Shown here: piece by piece, positions 24,920 to 33,209 of the stretch
Numbering within the stretch: the stretch's first letter is position 1
Layout of the letters: every line of letters begins with the position of its first letter
Assembly (NCBI GenBank): GCA_945878355.1
Contig: CAMCTC010000031.1
Span: forward strand, 1 to 47,019
Reading direction: 5' to 3'
DNA: 47,019 nucleotides
Source: Bordetella parapertussis
GTDB lineage: Bacteria > Pseudomonadota > Gammaproteobacteria > Burkholderiales > Burkholderiaceae_C
Notes under the pieces: generated by a model
Seen by the model: the letters and a program-made list of their open reading frames with translations, nothing else
Database searches by the model: none
What the model was told of the DNA's origin: nothing
Made by a program: the position numbers and the translations under genes

Positions 24920-26580
24920 GCGGGGGTCTCGGTGTTGGCAAGCGCGCTGGCCCGGTGTCCGACCGCAAGTCGGAACGGCGCCAATGCTTCGACCAGCGCT
25001 GTCCACTGCGGCGTGGCCCAGCGCGCCAGCAAGTAGCCGTCTGGGCGTACCAGCACCAGGTGGCCTTCGCTGGCACCGTAGCGCTGCCAGGCCTGGCCCT
25101 GGTCGTCGAACAAGGCATCGGGCGGGCAGGGCAGGCGACTGATACGCCAGCAGCGCAGTCCGGCCAGGCCCTCGGGGCCAGCCAGCGCAGCGCTCGCGCC
25201 AGGATGCTCGGCAGCCGAGTCGCTGAAGTACAGCGCGACAAATCCCTGGCCGAACAACTGCGTCATATGGCGGTCGGCGAGCCTGGCTTCTGGCGCCGGG
25301 TCGCCCGGACCAGGCGCGCCGGCAGGCAGCGTCGCGTCGGTGGGCGTCGCGTTGAGCGCTGAGCTGCGGTGACTGACCGGTGTCGACTGGCGCGGGTTGA
25401 TCAGCGATCGCACCGCCTCGTTTTCAGCTGCCAAGCGCAGCGCGGCCTCGCGCATCAGCCGAAAGCCTCGGTGCGGTGGTGCCATGAACTCAGTGCTCTT
25501 GGCACCGTAGGCGATGTTCTGCCGTGCCGCGTCGACCCGCTCGGCCGAGTAGTTGTCCATCAAGCTGGCGTCGGCTTGACCTTGCAGCACCAGCGCGAGC
25601 TTCCAGGCCAGGTTGGCGGCGTCATCCAGGCCAGAGTTCAGCCCGCGAACGCCGAAGATCGGCACCAGATGCGCCGCGTCACCGGCCAGCAGCACCCGGC
25701 CGTGCCGGTAATCGGCCAGCGTCAGGCATTTGGCGTTGTAAATCGACATCCACAGCGGCTTCCATGGCGCTGTCTCGCCGATCATCGCCAGGTGGCTGCT
25801 GACCCGCGGCAGCACGTTCTCGGGCTTGACCGCCTCGACCGGATCCTCGTCGTCGCCGATCTGGTAGTCGATGCGCCAGACCTGGTCGGGCTGGCGGTGC
25901 ATCAGGATCGTCGACCCTGGGTTGGACGGCGGGTCGAACCAGGCCAGGCGCTCGACGCTGCGCTCGGTGGCTTGCTCGATATCGACGATCACGTAGCGGC
26001 CTTCGTACTGCACGCCCTCGAGCTGCAGGCCGAGTTGTTCGCGCACGGTGCTGCGGCCGCCGTCGCAGGCGATCAGCCAGTCGGCCCGGATGCAGTGCTG
26101 CGCGCCGTCTGGGCCTTCGACGGTCGCTTCAACCGAGTCGACGCCAGCCTGCAACCCGACCAGCTTGCTGGCCCAGGCCAGTTCGACCCGACCGCCTGCT
26201 GCCTGCCCGGCGTGGTCGGCGATCTCCTCGACACGGTACTGCTGCAGGTTGAGCATCGGTGCGAAGCGCTCGCCCGGGTCGCTGGGCATGCGAAAGTGCA
26301 GCACTTCGGCGTCGCGGAAATAGCTGCGCCCGCCGGTCCAGGGCAGGCCTTTGTCGACCAGCGCCTGGTCGGCGCCGACCCAGGCCAGGATCTCCTGCGA
26401 CCGGCGCGAGATGCAGATCGCCCGGCTGCCGCTGCAGTAGCCCGCGTCGGCTTCGACCACCAGCGTGCGCACGCCGTGGTGTCCGAGCAGCGCGGCCAGC
26501 GTCAAGCCGACCGGCCCGCCGCCGGCGATCAGTACCGGCACCTGTTGCGGCCATCGACCGGGCAGGCGCGCCTCAGGCAT
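24916..26580 (-). CDS. FAD-dependent aromatic monooxygenase (PheA/TfdB/MhpA-like)
   Basis: A 554-residue class A flavin monooxygenase. Rossmann FAD motif VLIAGGGPVGLTLAALLG (about residues 15-32), the mid DG motif CDGGRSTVREQLGL, and FAD-ribityl motif GRVLLAGDAAHLVPIFGVRG are all present, followed by a thioredoxin-like C-terminal domain. Such enzymes ortho-hydroxylate phenolic substrates using NAD(P)H and O2. The start at 26580 overlaps the end of the IclR regulator by eight bases, and the DUF2783-like gene overlaps the stop, so the three genes form a tight operon. The substrate is probably a phenolic acid. MhpA-like 3-(3-hydroxyphenyl)propionate hydroxylase is one possibility. Confidence 0.88.
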   Translation of the reverse strand: MPEARLPGRWPQQVPVLIAGGGPVGLTLAALLGHHGVRTLVVEADAGYCSGSRAICISRRSQEILAWVGADQALVDKGLPWTGGRSYFRDAEVLHFRMPSDPGERFAPMLNLQQYRVEEIADHAGQAAGGRVELAWASKLVGLQAGVDSVEATVEGPDGAQHCIRADWLIACDGGRSTVREQLGLQLEGVQYEGRYVIVDIEQATERSVERLAWFDPPSNPGSTILMHRQPDQVWRIDYQIGDDEDPVEAVKPENVLPRVSSHLAMIGETAPWKPLWMSIYNAKCLTLADYRHGRVLLAGDAAHLVPIFGVRGLNSGLDDAANLAWKLALVLQGQADASLMDNYSAERVDAARQNIAYGAKSTEFMAPPHRGFRLMREAALRLAAENEAVRSLINPRQSTPVSHRSSALNATPTDATLPAGAPGPGDPAPEARLADRHMTQLFGQGFVALYFSDSAAEHPGASAALAGPEGLAGLRCWRISRLPCPPDALFDDQGQAWQRYGASEGHLVLVRPDGYLLARWATPQWTALVEALAPFRLAVGHRASALANTETPA

Positions 26581-27379
26581 GGCCTGCTTTGACGCCCGCA
26601 GGGTGACCCAAGCGGGCCGAAACCATCGCCGCGGCATCGCGCAGCGTGCCAGCCAGCGCGCCGCCCCAGCCGCTGTCGAAGGCGGCCGACGGGCCGATCG
26701 CGGTCAGCGCCAGCACGATCGCGCCGCGGTGGTCGAACACCGGCGCCGACAGCGCGCTGACACCTGGCACCACCGCGCCTTCGGATCGGCTCAGGCCTTG
26801 CGCGCGCACCTCGGCCAGCGTGTCGCGGTCGAACTCATCCCAGGTCGGCATCGCGCTGGCCGCTGCCCGACGCTCGGCTTCGTAGAGTGGGCGTGCTGCA
26901 TCGCCCAGGTAGGCGGCATAGAGCTGGCCAGATGCAGTGCCGGTGATCGAAAACACCGTGCCGTGGCGCATGTTCACATGCACCGCCGCCGGCGACTCGG
27001 CCAGCCTGACGATGGTCGGTCCGTGGCTGCCCCAGACCGCCAGCGCCACCGTGTGGCCGTGCTGCAATGCCAAGGCCTCGATCAAGGGTGTGGCGATGCG
27101 CACCGGGTCGGCCTGCTGCAAGCTCATCAGGCCGAGCTGCAGTGCCAGTGGGCCCAGACCGTAGCGGCCGCTGGCCTTGTCTTGTTCGACCAGGCCGATC
27201 TTGCCCAGACTGACCAGGTAGGGATGGGCCTTGGCGGGCGCCATGCCTGCGGCCAGCGCCAAGTCCTTGAGCGCCATCGCCCGGCCCCAGTCTGCCAGCG
27301 CGTGCAGCAGTTGGCCGCCGACCTCGATGCTCTGGATGCCGCGCTGTCCTTGCTCGGGCTTGGCTTCGGGTGGGTTCAC
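26573..27379 (-). CDS. IclR-family transcriptional regulator
   Basis: A 268-residue regulator with an N-terminal winged helix (about 15-75: GIQSIEVGGQLLHALADW, then MALKDLALAAGMAPAKAHPY) and an IclR effector domain (GTASGQLYAAYL and the later VSALSAPVFDHRGAIVLALT). Such proteins respond to aromatic or aliphatic acids. The frame is open upstream to 27565, but GTG 27379 gives the usual length. No ATG exists between that GTG and the HTH, and no good ribosome site is seen. It is the first gene of the monooxygenase operon and divergent from a VOC gene, so it probably controls both directions. Confidence 0.87.
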   Translation of the reverse strand: MNPPEAKPEQGQRGIQSIEVGGQLLHALADWGRAMALKDLALAAGMAPAKAHPYLVSLGKIGLVEQDKASGRYGLGPLALQLGLMSLQQADPVRIATPLIEALALQHGHTVALAVWGSHGPTIVRLAESPAAVHVNMRHGTVFSITGTASGQLYAAYLGDAARPLYEAERRAAASAMPTWDEFDRDTLAEVRAQGLSRSEGAVVPGVSALSAPVFDHRGAIVLALTAIGPSAAFDSGWGGALAGTLRDAAAMVSARLGHPAGVKAGHA

Positions 27380-27523
27380 ATCTATGGCTTGGGTTGGCGG
27401 TGGGCGCCGGCGCTCGATGCGATGCGGCTCTGGGCTCGATTGTCGGTCCGAGTGAGGTGGGCCCGCACGGTGCAAAATCTCGCGCTTCCGAACCGATGGC
27501 ACCAGCCCTTCAGAAAGCCCGCC

Positions 27524-27946
27524 ATGAGCACCAACGCGCTGTTCCATCTCGCCTTCCCGGTCCACGACATCGCTGCGGCGCGTGCTTTCTATGGCGGCCT
27601 GCTAGGCTGCCCCGAGGGCCGCAGCAGCGAGTCCTGGGTCGATTTCGACTTCCACGGTCACCAGGTGGTCGCGCACTTGTCTCCTGCCGAATGCCGGCTG
27701 GCTGCCACGGGCGAGGTCGACGGCGACGCGGTGCCGGTGCGCCATTTCGGTGCGATCCTGGCGATGGAGGTCTGGCAGGCGCTGGCCGACAGGCTGCGCG
27801 CTGCTGGCACAAGCTTCATCATCGAGCCCCATGTGCGTTTCCAGGGCGAGGTCGGCGAGCAGGCGACGATGTTCTTCCTCGACCCCTCGGGCAATGCGCT
27901 GGAGTTCAAATCCTTTGCCGACATGGGCCAGGTTTTCGCGAAGTAA
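27524..27946 (+). CDS. VOC-family protein (glyoxalase/dioxygenase-like)
   Basis: A 140-residue vicinal-oxygen-chelate protein with two beta-alpha-beta-beta-beta halves. Metal-ligand candidates are His8 (LFHLAFPVHD), His66-type position in VAHLSPAE or VRHFGAIL, and Glu in DPSGNALEFKSF near the end. Members include glyoxalases, fosfomycin-type transferases and ring dioxygenases. The start at 27524 is chosen at the family N-terminus. The much longer open frame upstream is only a shadow across the IclR gene. It is followed nine bases later by a ketopantoate-reductase-like gene and is divergent from the IclR regulator. Confidence 0.85.
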   Translation: MSTNALFHLAFPVHDIAAARAFYGGLLGCPEGRSSESWVDFDFHGHQVVAHLSPAECRLAATGEVDGDAVPVRHFGAILAMEVWQALADRLRAAGTSFIIEPHVRFQGEVGEQATMFFLDPSGNALEFKSFADMGQVFAK

Positions 27947-27955
27947 GGCCTCAGC

Positions 27956-28951
27956 ATGAAAGTCTGTCTCTACGGCGTCGGCGCAATCGGCGGATTCATC
28001 GGCACCCGGTTGGCGCTGACCGGCGATTGCGAGCTCGGCGCGGTGGCACGCGGCGCGACGCTGGCCGCGCTGCGTCAGCATGGCTTGCGTCTGCGACAGG
28101 GTGGCGAGTTGTTCAGCGCAGCGGTGAACGCCAGCGATGAGCCGGCGACGCTGGGCGTGCAGGACTTGGTGCTGGTGGCGGTCAAAGCGCCTTCGCTGCC
28201 CGAGGTCGCTGCGCGCATCGCCCCGCTGATCGGCCCGACCACGCTGGTGCTGCCGGCGATGAACGGCGTGCCCTGGTGGTTTGGCGCTGGCGCGCCGGCG
28301 TTGGGCACTGAGCCGCTGCAAAGCGTCGACCCCGGTGGCCGCATCGCGGCGTCGATTGCGCTGGACCGGGTGATCGGCTGCGTCGTGCACGCCAGCACCT
28401 ACACCTCTGCGCCAGGTCTGGTCGAACACCGAATGGGCCAGGGGCTGATCATCGGCGAGCCGCTGGGCGGCGAATCGGCCCGGGTGAAAGCGCTAGCGGA
28501 CCTGCTGCGGCGCGCAGGTTTCGACACCACCGTCTCGGTCGATGTGCGGCGCGACATCTGGTACAAGCTGTGGGGCAACATGACGATGAACCCGATCAGC
28601 GCGATCACTGGCGCGACAGTCGATAGGGTGCTCGACGATCCGCTGCTGCGAGGTTTTTGCAGCGCAGCGATGGCCGAGGCCGCTGCGGTGGGCGCACGCA
28701 TAGGCTGCGCGATCGACCAGACGAGTGAGGACAGGCACCAGATCACGCGCAAGCTGGGGGCCTTCAAGACCTCGATGCTGCAAGACGTGGAGGCAGGGCG
28801 AGCGGTCGAGCTCGACGCGCTGGTCACGGTGGTGCGCGAGATCGCCCAGCGCGTCGGTCTGCCCACCCCTTTCATCGACGCCTTGCTCGGGCTGGCGCGG
28901 CTACATGGACGGGTGCATGGCCTGTACCCGGAGGCCTCGACCTTGTCCTGA
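27956..28951 (+). CDS. ketopantoate reductase family protein (second paralogue)
   Basis: A 331-residue NADPH-binding reductase of the PanE/ApbA family. Rossmann motif YGVGAIGGFIGTRLALTG is at residues 5-22. The catalytic Lys-Asn region is WYKLWGNMTMNPISAITGAT and the C-terminal helical domain ends with LDALVTVVREIAQRVGL, as in the longer subgroup. Nine bases separate it from the VOC gene and AAGG precedes the start, so they form one transcript, probably within the IclR regulon. The substrate is probably a 2-oxo acid arising from aromatic or hydroxyacid breakdown. It is clearly different from the paralogue at 9015. Confidence 0.85.
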   Translation: MKVCLYGVGAIGGFIGTRLALTGDCELGAVARGATLAALRQHGLRLRQGGELFSAAVNASDEPATLGVQDLVLVAVKAPSLPEVAARIAPLIGPTTLVLPAMNGVPWWFGAGAPALGTEPLQSVDPGGRIAASIALDRVIGCVVHASTYTSAPGLVEHRMGQGLIIGEPLGGESARVKALADLLRRAGFDTTVSVDVRRDIWYKLWGNMTMNPISAITGATVDRVLDDPLLRGFCSAAMAEAAAVGARIGCAIDQTSEDRHQITRKLGAFKTSMLQDVEAGRAVELDALVTVVREIAQRVGLPTPFIDALLGLARLHGRVHGLYPEASTLS

Positions 28952-28976
28952 TCGCGGACGGCCGGCAAGGCCTGGA

Positions 28977-31160
28977 TCACTGCCGAGGGTAGATCCGCCC
29001 GGCGTACTCGCGCAGCATGCGTTTGGCCGAGAAGCGCGGCCCGTTGGTTTGCAGGCTGCGGCGCATCATCGCGACCCAGCGCTGAGGAATGCCTTGGTCA
29101 TCGCGCTGGTGGAACATCGGCAGCACCTCGTTTTCCAGCAGGTCGAACAGCGCGCCGGCATCGCGCAAGTCCTGGGCTTGCGGGTCAGCTGCGATGTCGC
29201 CGTTGATCGCCCAGCCGTTGCTGCCATCAAAGGCCTCGGCCCACCAGCCGTCTAGCACCGACAACTGCAGGCCGCCGCCCAGGCAGGATTTCATGCCGCT
29301 GGTGCCACTGGCTTCCTGCGGTGGGCGCGGCAGGTTGACCCAGACGTCGCAGCCCGACACCAACTGGCCGGCCAACGGGATGTCGTAGTCCTCCAAGAAC
29401 GCTGCCCGGCCGGCCACCGCTGGTGCGTGTTTGAGCGAGAACACCTGGCGCACGCAATCCTTGGCAGCGTTGTCGTCGGGGTGTGCCTTGCCGGCGAACA
29501 CGAACTGCACCGGCCTGACACCATCGATCAAGCCCATCGCGCGTTCGGGCAACAAGGCGACCAGGTGCAAGCGCTTGTAGGTGGCGAGCCTGCGCGCGAA
29601 GCCTATCGTCAGGCGATCGATGTCGAAGCCGTGGCCGATCGCTTCGGCGTAGGCTAGCGGCTCGCCGCGGCGCAAGCGGTCGCTGGTGGCTCGATGCGAG
29701 ATCAGCTCGACCAACTGCCGGCGTGCAGCGCAGCGTGCGGCCCAGAGTTCGGTGGCTGGGATGTCGTCCACGGAAGCCCAAGTCGCGGAGTCGTCGGCGC
29801 GTTCTAGCCAGCCTTGGCCAAGGTGATGGTCGAGCAGCGCTCGCATCGGGCCTTGCAGCCAGGTCGGCAGGTGGACGCCGTTGGTGACATGGTCTATCGG
29901 CACCTGGTCGGGCGCGCATCCGGGGTAGAGCGATTGCCACATTGCCCGCGCGACCTCGCCATGGCGCCGGCTGACACCGTTGGCGTGGCGGCTGGCGCGC
30001 AGCGCGAGGACGGTCAGGCTGACCGACGCATCGGACTGGGCCGGATCCGTCCGGCCGAGCGTCAACAGCTGCTGATGGTCGGCTGACAGCTTGCCCGACG
30101 GGTCGTCAGCCGGGCCCAGCGCGGCCAGCAACTCGCCGCGCGAATAGGTCTCGTTGCCAGCGGCCACAGGGGTGTGCGTGGTGAAAACGAGTTGCTCGCG
30201 CACGCGCTGCCAGGCGGCGTCGGGTTGCAGGCCAGTCTGTGCTTGGGCCAGCAGTTCGGCGACGCCGAGTACGGGGTGGCCTTCGTTGAAGTGGTAAACA
30301 GCGGGCGCGATGCCCATCGCCCGCAGTGCCCGCAGGCCTCCCACGCCCAGCACCGCGTACTGGGCCAACCGGATCGCGCGGTTGCTCTCGTACAGCCGAG
30401 ACGTCACCCAGCGGCCGACCTGGCTGTTGTCGGGCAGGTCGGTGTCTAGCAGGTAGAGCGGTACCCGTCCGACATCGACACGCCAGACCTGGGCCTGGAC
30501 CTGCTCGCCGTGGATCGGGACCACGACCCGCAGCGCTTGACCGGTGGAGTCGCTGACCTTGGCGCAGGGCAGGCGCTCGGGGTCGGCGTCTATCCAGTAT
30601 TCATGCTGCAGGCCCGAGGGGTCGATGTGCTGATGGAAATAGCCGCTGCGGTACATCAGCCCGACGCCGACCATCGGGAACGCCAGGTCGGAAGCCTCTT
30701 TGAGGATGTCGCCTGCCAGCACCCCCAGCCCGCCAGAGTAGATCGGCAGCGAGCCGTGGATGCCGAATTCAGCGCAGCAATACGCGACCGGGTTGGTCGG
30801 ACTGATCGGCGGGATGGCAAGAGGCTCGGCGGCTAGGCGGCTTTCGCACCATGGCGCCGGGCAGGGCCTGGCCCGATCCGCTGCGAGTTCGGCGACCAAG
30901 CTTTGGACCCGGTCCAACCAAGAGCTGTCAGCGGCGACTTTTGCCAAGGTGGTGCTGGGGGTCTCGGTCAGCAATCGCAGCGGGTTGGCGCCGCAGCGCG
31001 CCCAACGCTCTGGTTCTATCGCCGCGAAGGTGGCCGCGCCGTCGACGGCCCAGGACCAGCGGTAATCGAAAGCGACGGCCGCCAGCGGCCGCAGCGGTGT
31101 GGGCAGGCGATCGGCCAGTTCATTGACCGCGCGCGCTATGTCCTGGTCACCTGGATGCAT
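28977..31160 (-). CDS. glgP: glycogen/alpha-glucan phosphorylase (GT35)
   Basis: A 727-residue alpha-glucan phosphorylase of the shorter GlgP type with an N-terminal DUF3417 region (LPTPLRPLAAVAFDYRWSW). Family marks are CAEFGIHGSLPIYSGGLGVL, HFNEGHPVLGVAELLAQA, ATYKRLHL, and the PLP-pocket motif EASGTSGMKSCLGGG near residue 630. It releases glucose 1-phosphate from glycogen or maltodextrin using phosphate. ATG 31160 has GGAG nine bases upstream. It stands alone: the preceding gene on the same strand is the degenerate recombinase and no other glycogen genes are present. Confidence 0.93.
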   Translation of the reverse strand: MHPGDQDIARAVNELADRLPTPLRPLAAVAFDYRWSWAVDGAATFAAIEPERWARCGANPLRLLTETPSTTLAKVAADSSWLDRVQSLVAELAADRARPCPAPWCESRLAAEPLAIPPISPTNPVAYCCAEFGIHGSLPIYSGGLGVLAGDILKEASDLAFPMVGVGLMYRSGYFHQHIDPSGLQHEYWIDADPERLPCAKVSDSTGQALRVVVPIHGEQVQAQVWRVDVGRVPLYLLDTDLPDNSQVGRWVTSRLYESNRAIRLAQYAVLGVGGLRALRAMGIAPAVYHFNEGHPVLGVAELLAQAQTGLQPDAAWQRVREQLVFTTHTPVAAGNETYSRGELLAALGPADDPSGKLSADHQQLLTLGRTDPAQSDASVSLTVLALRASRHANGVSRRHGEVARAMWQSLYPGCAPDQVPIDHVTNGVHLPTWLQGPMRALLDHHLGQGWLERADDSATWASVDDIPATELWAARCAARRQLVELISHRATSDRLRRGEPLAYAEAIGHGFDIDRLTIGFARRLATYKRLHLVALLPERAMGLIDGVRPVQFVFAGKAHPDDNAAKDCVRQVFSLKHAPAVAGRAAFLEDYDIPLAGQLVSGCDVWVNLPRPPQEASGTSGMKSCLGGGLQLSVLDGWWAEAFDGSNGWAINGDIAADPQAQDLRDAGALFDLLENEVLPMFHQRDDQGIPQRWVAMMRRSLQTNGPRFSAKRMLREYAGRIYPRQ

Positions 31161-31317
31161 GGCTTGTCTCCGTGCTGGAGGAACCAGCATAGTTGGCGCG
31201 GCGCTACGCCAGCGACGGATTTGTCGTCGCCGCTGCGCGAACGCAAGCGAGCTGCTCAGGCTTGAGCGGCTAGTGTCTGGACTTCATGGTTGGCCGCGAG
31301 CGCGCGCCCGGCCGAAG

Positions 31318-32334
31318 CTACACCGGGCGGCCGGCGCCTGTACACGCAGAGTTGTTTGCCGGCAGGCCGATCGGACCCAGCACCCGTTGATAGCGGGTCA
31401 TCACCGCAGGGTCGATCACGCCCAGCCAGCGCGACAACTGGTCGGGCGTGATCCCATGTTGCAGTTGGCGCAAAGCAAAGCTGTGCCTGAGGCGGAACGA
31501 GCCGCCGGCACCGGGCTCCAGACCGGCGTCGGCGAGAACTCGCTGCGCGGCTTCGTACTGCGCGACCTTGCCCCAGGGTTTGCCGCTACGGGTGGAGGGG
31601 AAGAGCCAGTCACCCGCCAGCGCTTGCCGCTTTTGTAGCCAGGCTGCCAGCAGCGTGGCCGACCAATCGGCGATCGGTGCGATGTGGAGCGGCGCACTGC
31701 CGTTGGCGGGAACGCGCAACTGCCAAGGCAGGGCCGGCCCGGCTGCTGGCACCACATCGGCCAGGCGCAGCGCTCGCAGATCACCAGGCCCCAGCCCAGC
31801 GCCCAATTGAAGCGCTGCGGCACAACGGTCGCGCTGTTCTTGCCACCGCATCGCCGCAGGAGGTTCTGCGGCCAGGCGTGTCAGCAGTCGCTGAAGGTCG
31901 GATGCCGACAGGTGTTCGGGTAGCGCTTTCGCGTCCGCCGCATTGGCGTTGCGCACCTCGGGCTGTGCGGCGATCAGTTCGGCTGCGGCGGTCGGCGCAG
32001 GTCGGCGCAGTTGATCCGCATGGTGTGCCTGAACCCGCTGCACCAGGCTGAGCAATCGCCACTGGTAGCGCGCTGTCAAGGACTGGTCAGGGCCGGCGTT
32101 GCCACTGCGCGAGGCGAGATAAGCCGCGAGGCTCAGCGCGCGCAGGTCGGTCAAGCGCAGCGGCGGTGCCTGAACAACACACCAGGCCGCCAAGGCATGC
32201 CACATTGCTCGATAGACCGCCTCGGACGACGCGTGACGCAGTCGGCCGGTCAAACGCTGCTGGCCACACCAGTCCTCGAAGACCAGATGCAACGCCGCCA
32301 GATTGGAGAGGGTCTTTGAATCGGTATCAATCAT
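31318..32334 (-). CDS. tyrosine-recombinase-like protein lacking key catalytic residues
   Basis: A 338-residue protein with an N-terminal SAM-like DNA-binding domain (about 10-130) and a C-terminal phage-integrase fold (about 145-325). The C-terminal pattern FRLRHSFALRQLQHG, then LSRWLGVIDP, then MTRYQRVLG matches boxes II of integrases. The second Arg and the Tyr nucleophile (TRYQRV) are kept. The first Arg is Gly (GLGPGDLRAL against the usual GLR), the HxxR His is Phe, and the LGH His is Val. It may be inactive as a recombinase or act as a DNA-binding relative. The start codon lies six bases from one arm of a 12-bp inverted repeat and no ribosome site is visible. Confidence 0.75.
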   Translation of the reverse strand: MIDTDSKTLSNLAALHLVFEDWCGQQRLTGRLRHASSEAVYRAMWHALAAWCVVQAPPLRLTDLRALSLAAYLASRSGNAGPDQSLTARYQWRLLSLVQRVQAHHADQLRRPAPTAAAELIAAQPEVRNANAADAKALPEHLSASDLQRLLTRLAAEPPAAMRWQEQRDRCAAALQLGAGLGPGDLRALRLADVVPAAGPALPWQLRVPANGSAPLHIAPIADWSATLLAAWLQKRQALAGDWLFPSTRSGKPWGKVAQYEAAQRVLADAGLEPGAGGSFRLRHSFALRQLQHGITPDQLSRWLGVIDPAVMTRYQRVLGPIGLPANNSACTGAGRPV

Positions 32335-32339
32335 ATAAA

Positions 32340-32440
32340 CGAACTAACGCCCATGCGAATTCTAGCGCCATAAACATCGCCAAAGAGCTGTCTCCATCCG
32401 CGCTATCAATGCTCCGGTCGGCAACATTGGCGTTAGTTCG
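32340..32440. repeat. 101-bp inverted-repeat element, attC-like stem-loop
   Basis: CGAACTAACGCC (32340-32351) is the exact reverse complement of GGCGTTAGTTCG (32429-32440). Inside, TAGCGC (32363-32368) pairs with GCGCTA (32400-32405), leaving a 31-base loop. The outer arms carry TAAC/GTTA as in integron attC sites, and the right arm GTTAGTT misses the core GTTRRRY by one base. It lies between the recombinase start and hpaR in a less GC-rich stretch. A T-run follows the right arm (CTTTTTT). Alternatives are a small MITE, a transcription terminator/operator, or an att site. Confidence 0.6.
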
Positions 32441-32604
32441 CTTTTTTAAGACCGGCCTCAGCGCGAAGCTGTCGTGGAGTTCCTTTGAGTCAGAAGCCGA
32501 AGAGCTCTTACGGTGTGCGCCATGCAGCCTTGGGCATCCAGGCACAAAACACGCACAGCACTGCAGGCTCGCCGCCCGCGGGCCGAATAGGCCCACCGCA
32601 ACGG

Positions 32605-33072
32605 TCAGCGCGGCATCTTGGCCAGCAAGTCAATCATCTCGTCAAGCTTGGCATAAAAGCCTGCCATCGAATCCGCGCCAATCGCGGCCTCGATGTCGCC
32701 ATACGTCTTCTCGATCATCGGCGCTATGCGTTGCGCGAGCGCCCGGCCGCTGTCGCTCAGTGACACCCGAATCCTGCGCGCGTCGTCTGGCCAACGCTCA
32801 CGCAGAACCCAGCCTAGCCTGTCCATGCGCGACAGAACGCCCGCCAAACTGGGGCTGGAGATTCGGCACAGTTCGACGATCTCGCGCGGCTCCAGCGGCC
32901 CGGCATCGAGCAGCACGCGCAGGATCCGCCACTGCTGCTCCGTCAAACCATGGGCGTTGAGGATAGGCCGAAAGTTGGCGATCACGCTCTCGCGCGCTTG
33001 CAGCAGCAGCAACGGCAGGTTGCGGCGCGCGATGCGCGGTGCGTCGGCAGCAGGGCGAGGAATCAACTTCAT
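32605..33072 (-). CDS. hpaR: homoprotocatechuate degradation regulator HpaR (MarR family)
   Basis: A 155-residue MarR-type winged-helix repressor. The family core is NAHGLTEQQWRILRVLLDAG, recognition helix region ELCRISSPSLAGVLSRMDRL, and wing WPDDARRIRVSLSDSGRAL. HpaR represses the homoprotocatechuate meta-cleavage operon and is released by pathway substrates. Its position, divergent from hpaG1 with a promoter and palindrome between, supports the assignment. The N-terminal extension MKLIPRPAADAPRIARRNLP is like other HpaR. The gap to the next gene on its downstream side carries the attC-like repeat. Confidence 0.92.
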   Translation of the reverse strand: MKLIPRPAADAPRIARRNLPLLLLQARESVIANFRPILNAHGLTEQQWRILRVLLDAGPLEPREIVELCRISSPSLAGVLSRMDRLGWVLRERWPDDARRIRVSLSDSGRALAQRIAPMIEKTYGDIEAAIGADSMAGFYAKLDEMIDLLAKMPR

Positions 33073-33152
33073 GGCATGACACTTTCAACAAGGCAGGCAA
33101 CGGATATCGGGCCATGCACGATGCGTCCACCCGCAGCCAAGGCTGGCTCGGA

Positions 33153-33198
33153 TTGACGCAGCAGGATGTTCGCGACTATATTGCTCACTTCTTAGTGA
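33153..33198 (+). promoter_or_regulatory. hpaG1 promoter with HpaR-type operator
   Basis: TTGACG (33153-33158), an 18-base spacer and TATATT (33177-33182) form a good sigma-70 promoter. Just after it, TCACT-TCTT-AGTGA (33185-33198) is a perfect interrupted palindrome at the expected transcription start, a position where a MarR-type repressor would block initiation. The start codon of hpaG1 is at 33210, so the leader would be about 20 bases with a weak ribosome site. Confidence 0.65.
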
Positions 33199-33209
33199 TC
33201 TGACCGCCG

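Noticed and set aside
32340..32440. A true integron (IntI plus cassette array)
   Set aside because: The adjacent recombinase has neither IntI sequence nor its catalytic residues, and no cassette series or second attC-like repeat was seen; only an orphan attC-like site is proposed.
32327..32596. 89-codon minus-strand ORF between recombinase and hpaR
   Set aside because: No ribosome site or recognisable family; it runs through the inverted repeat.
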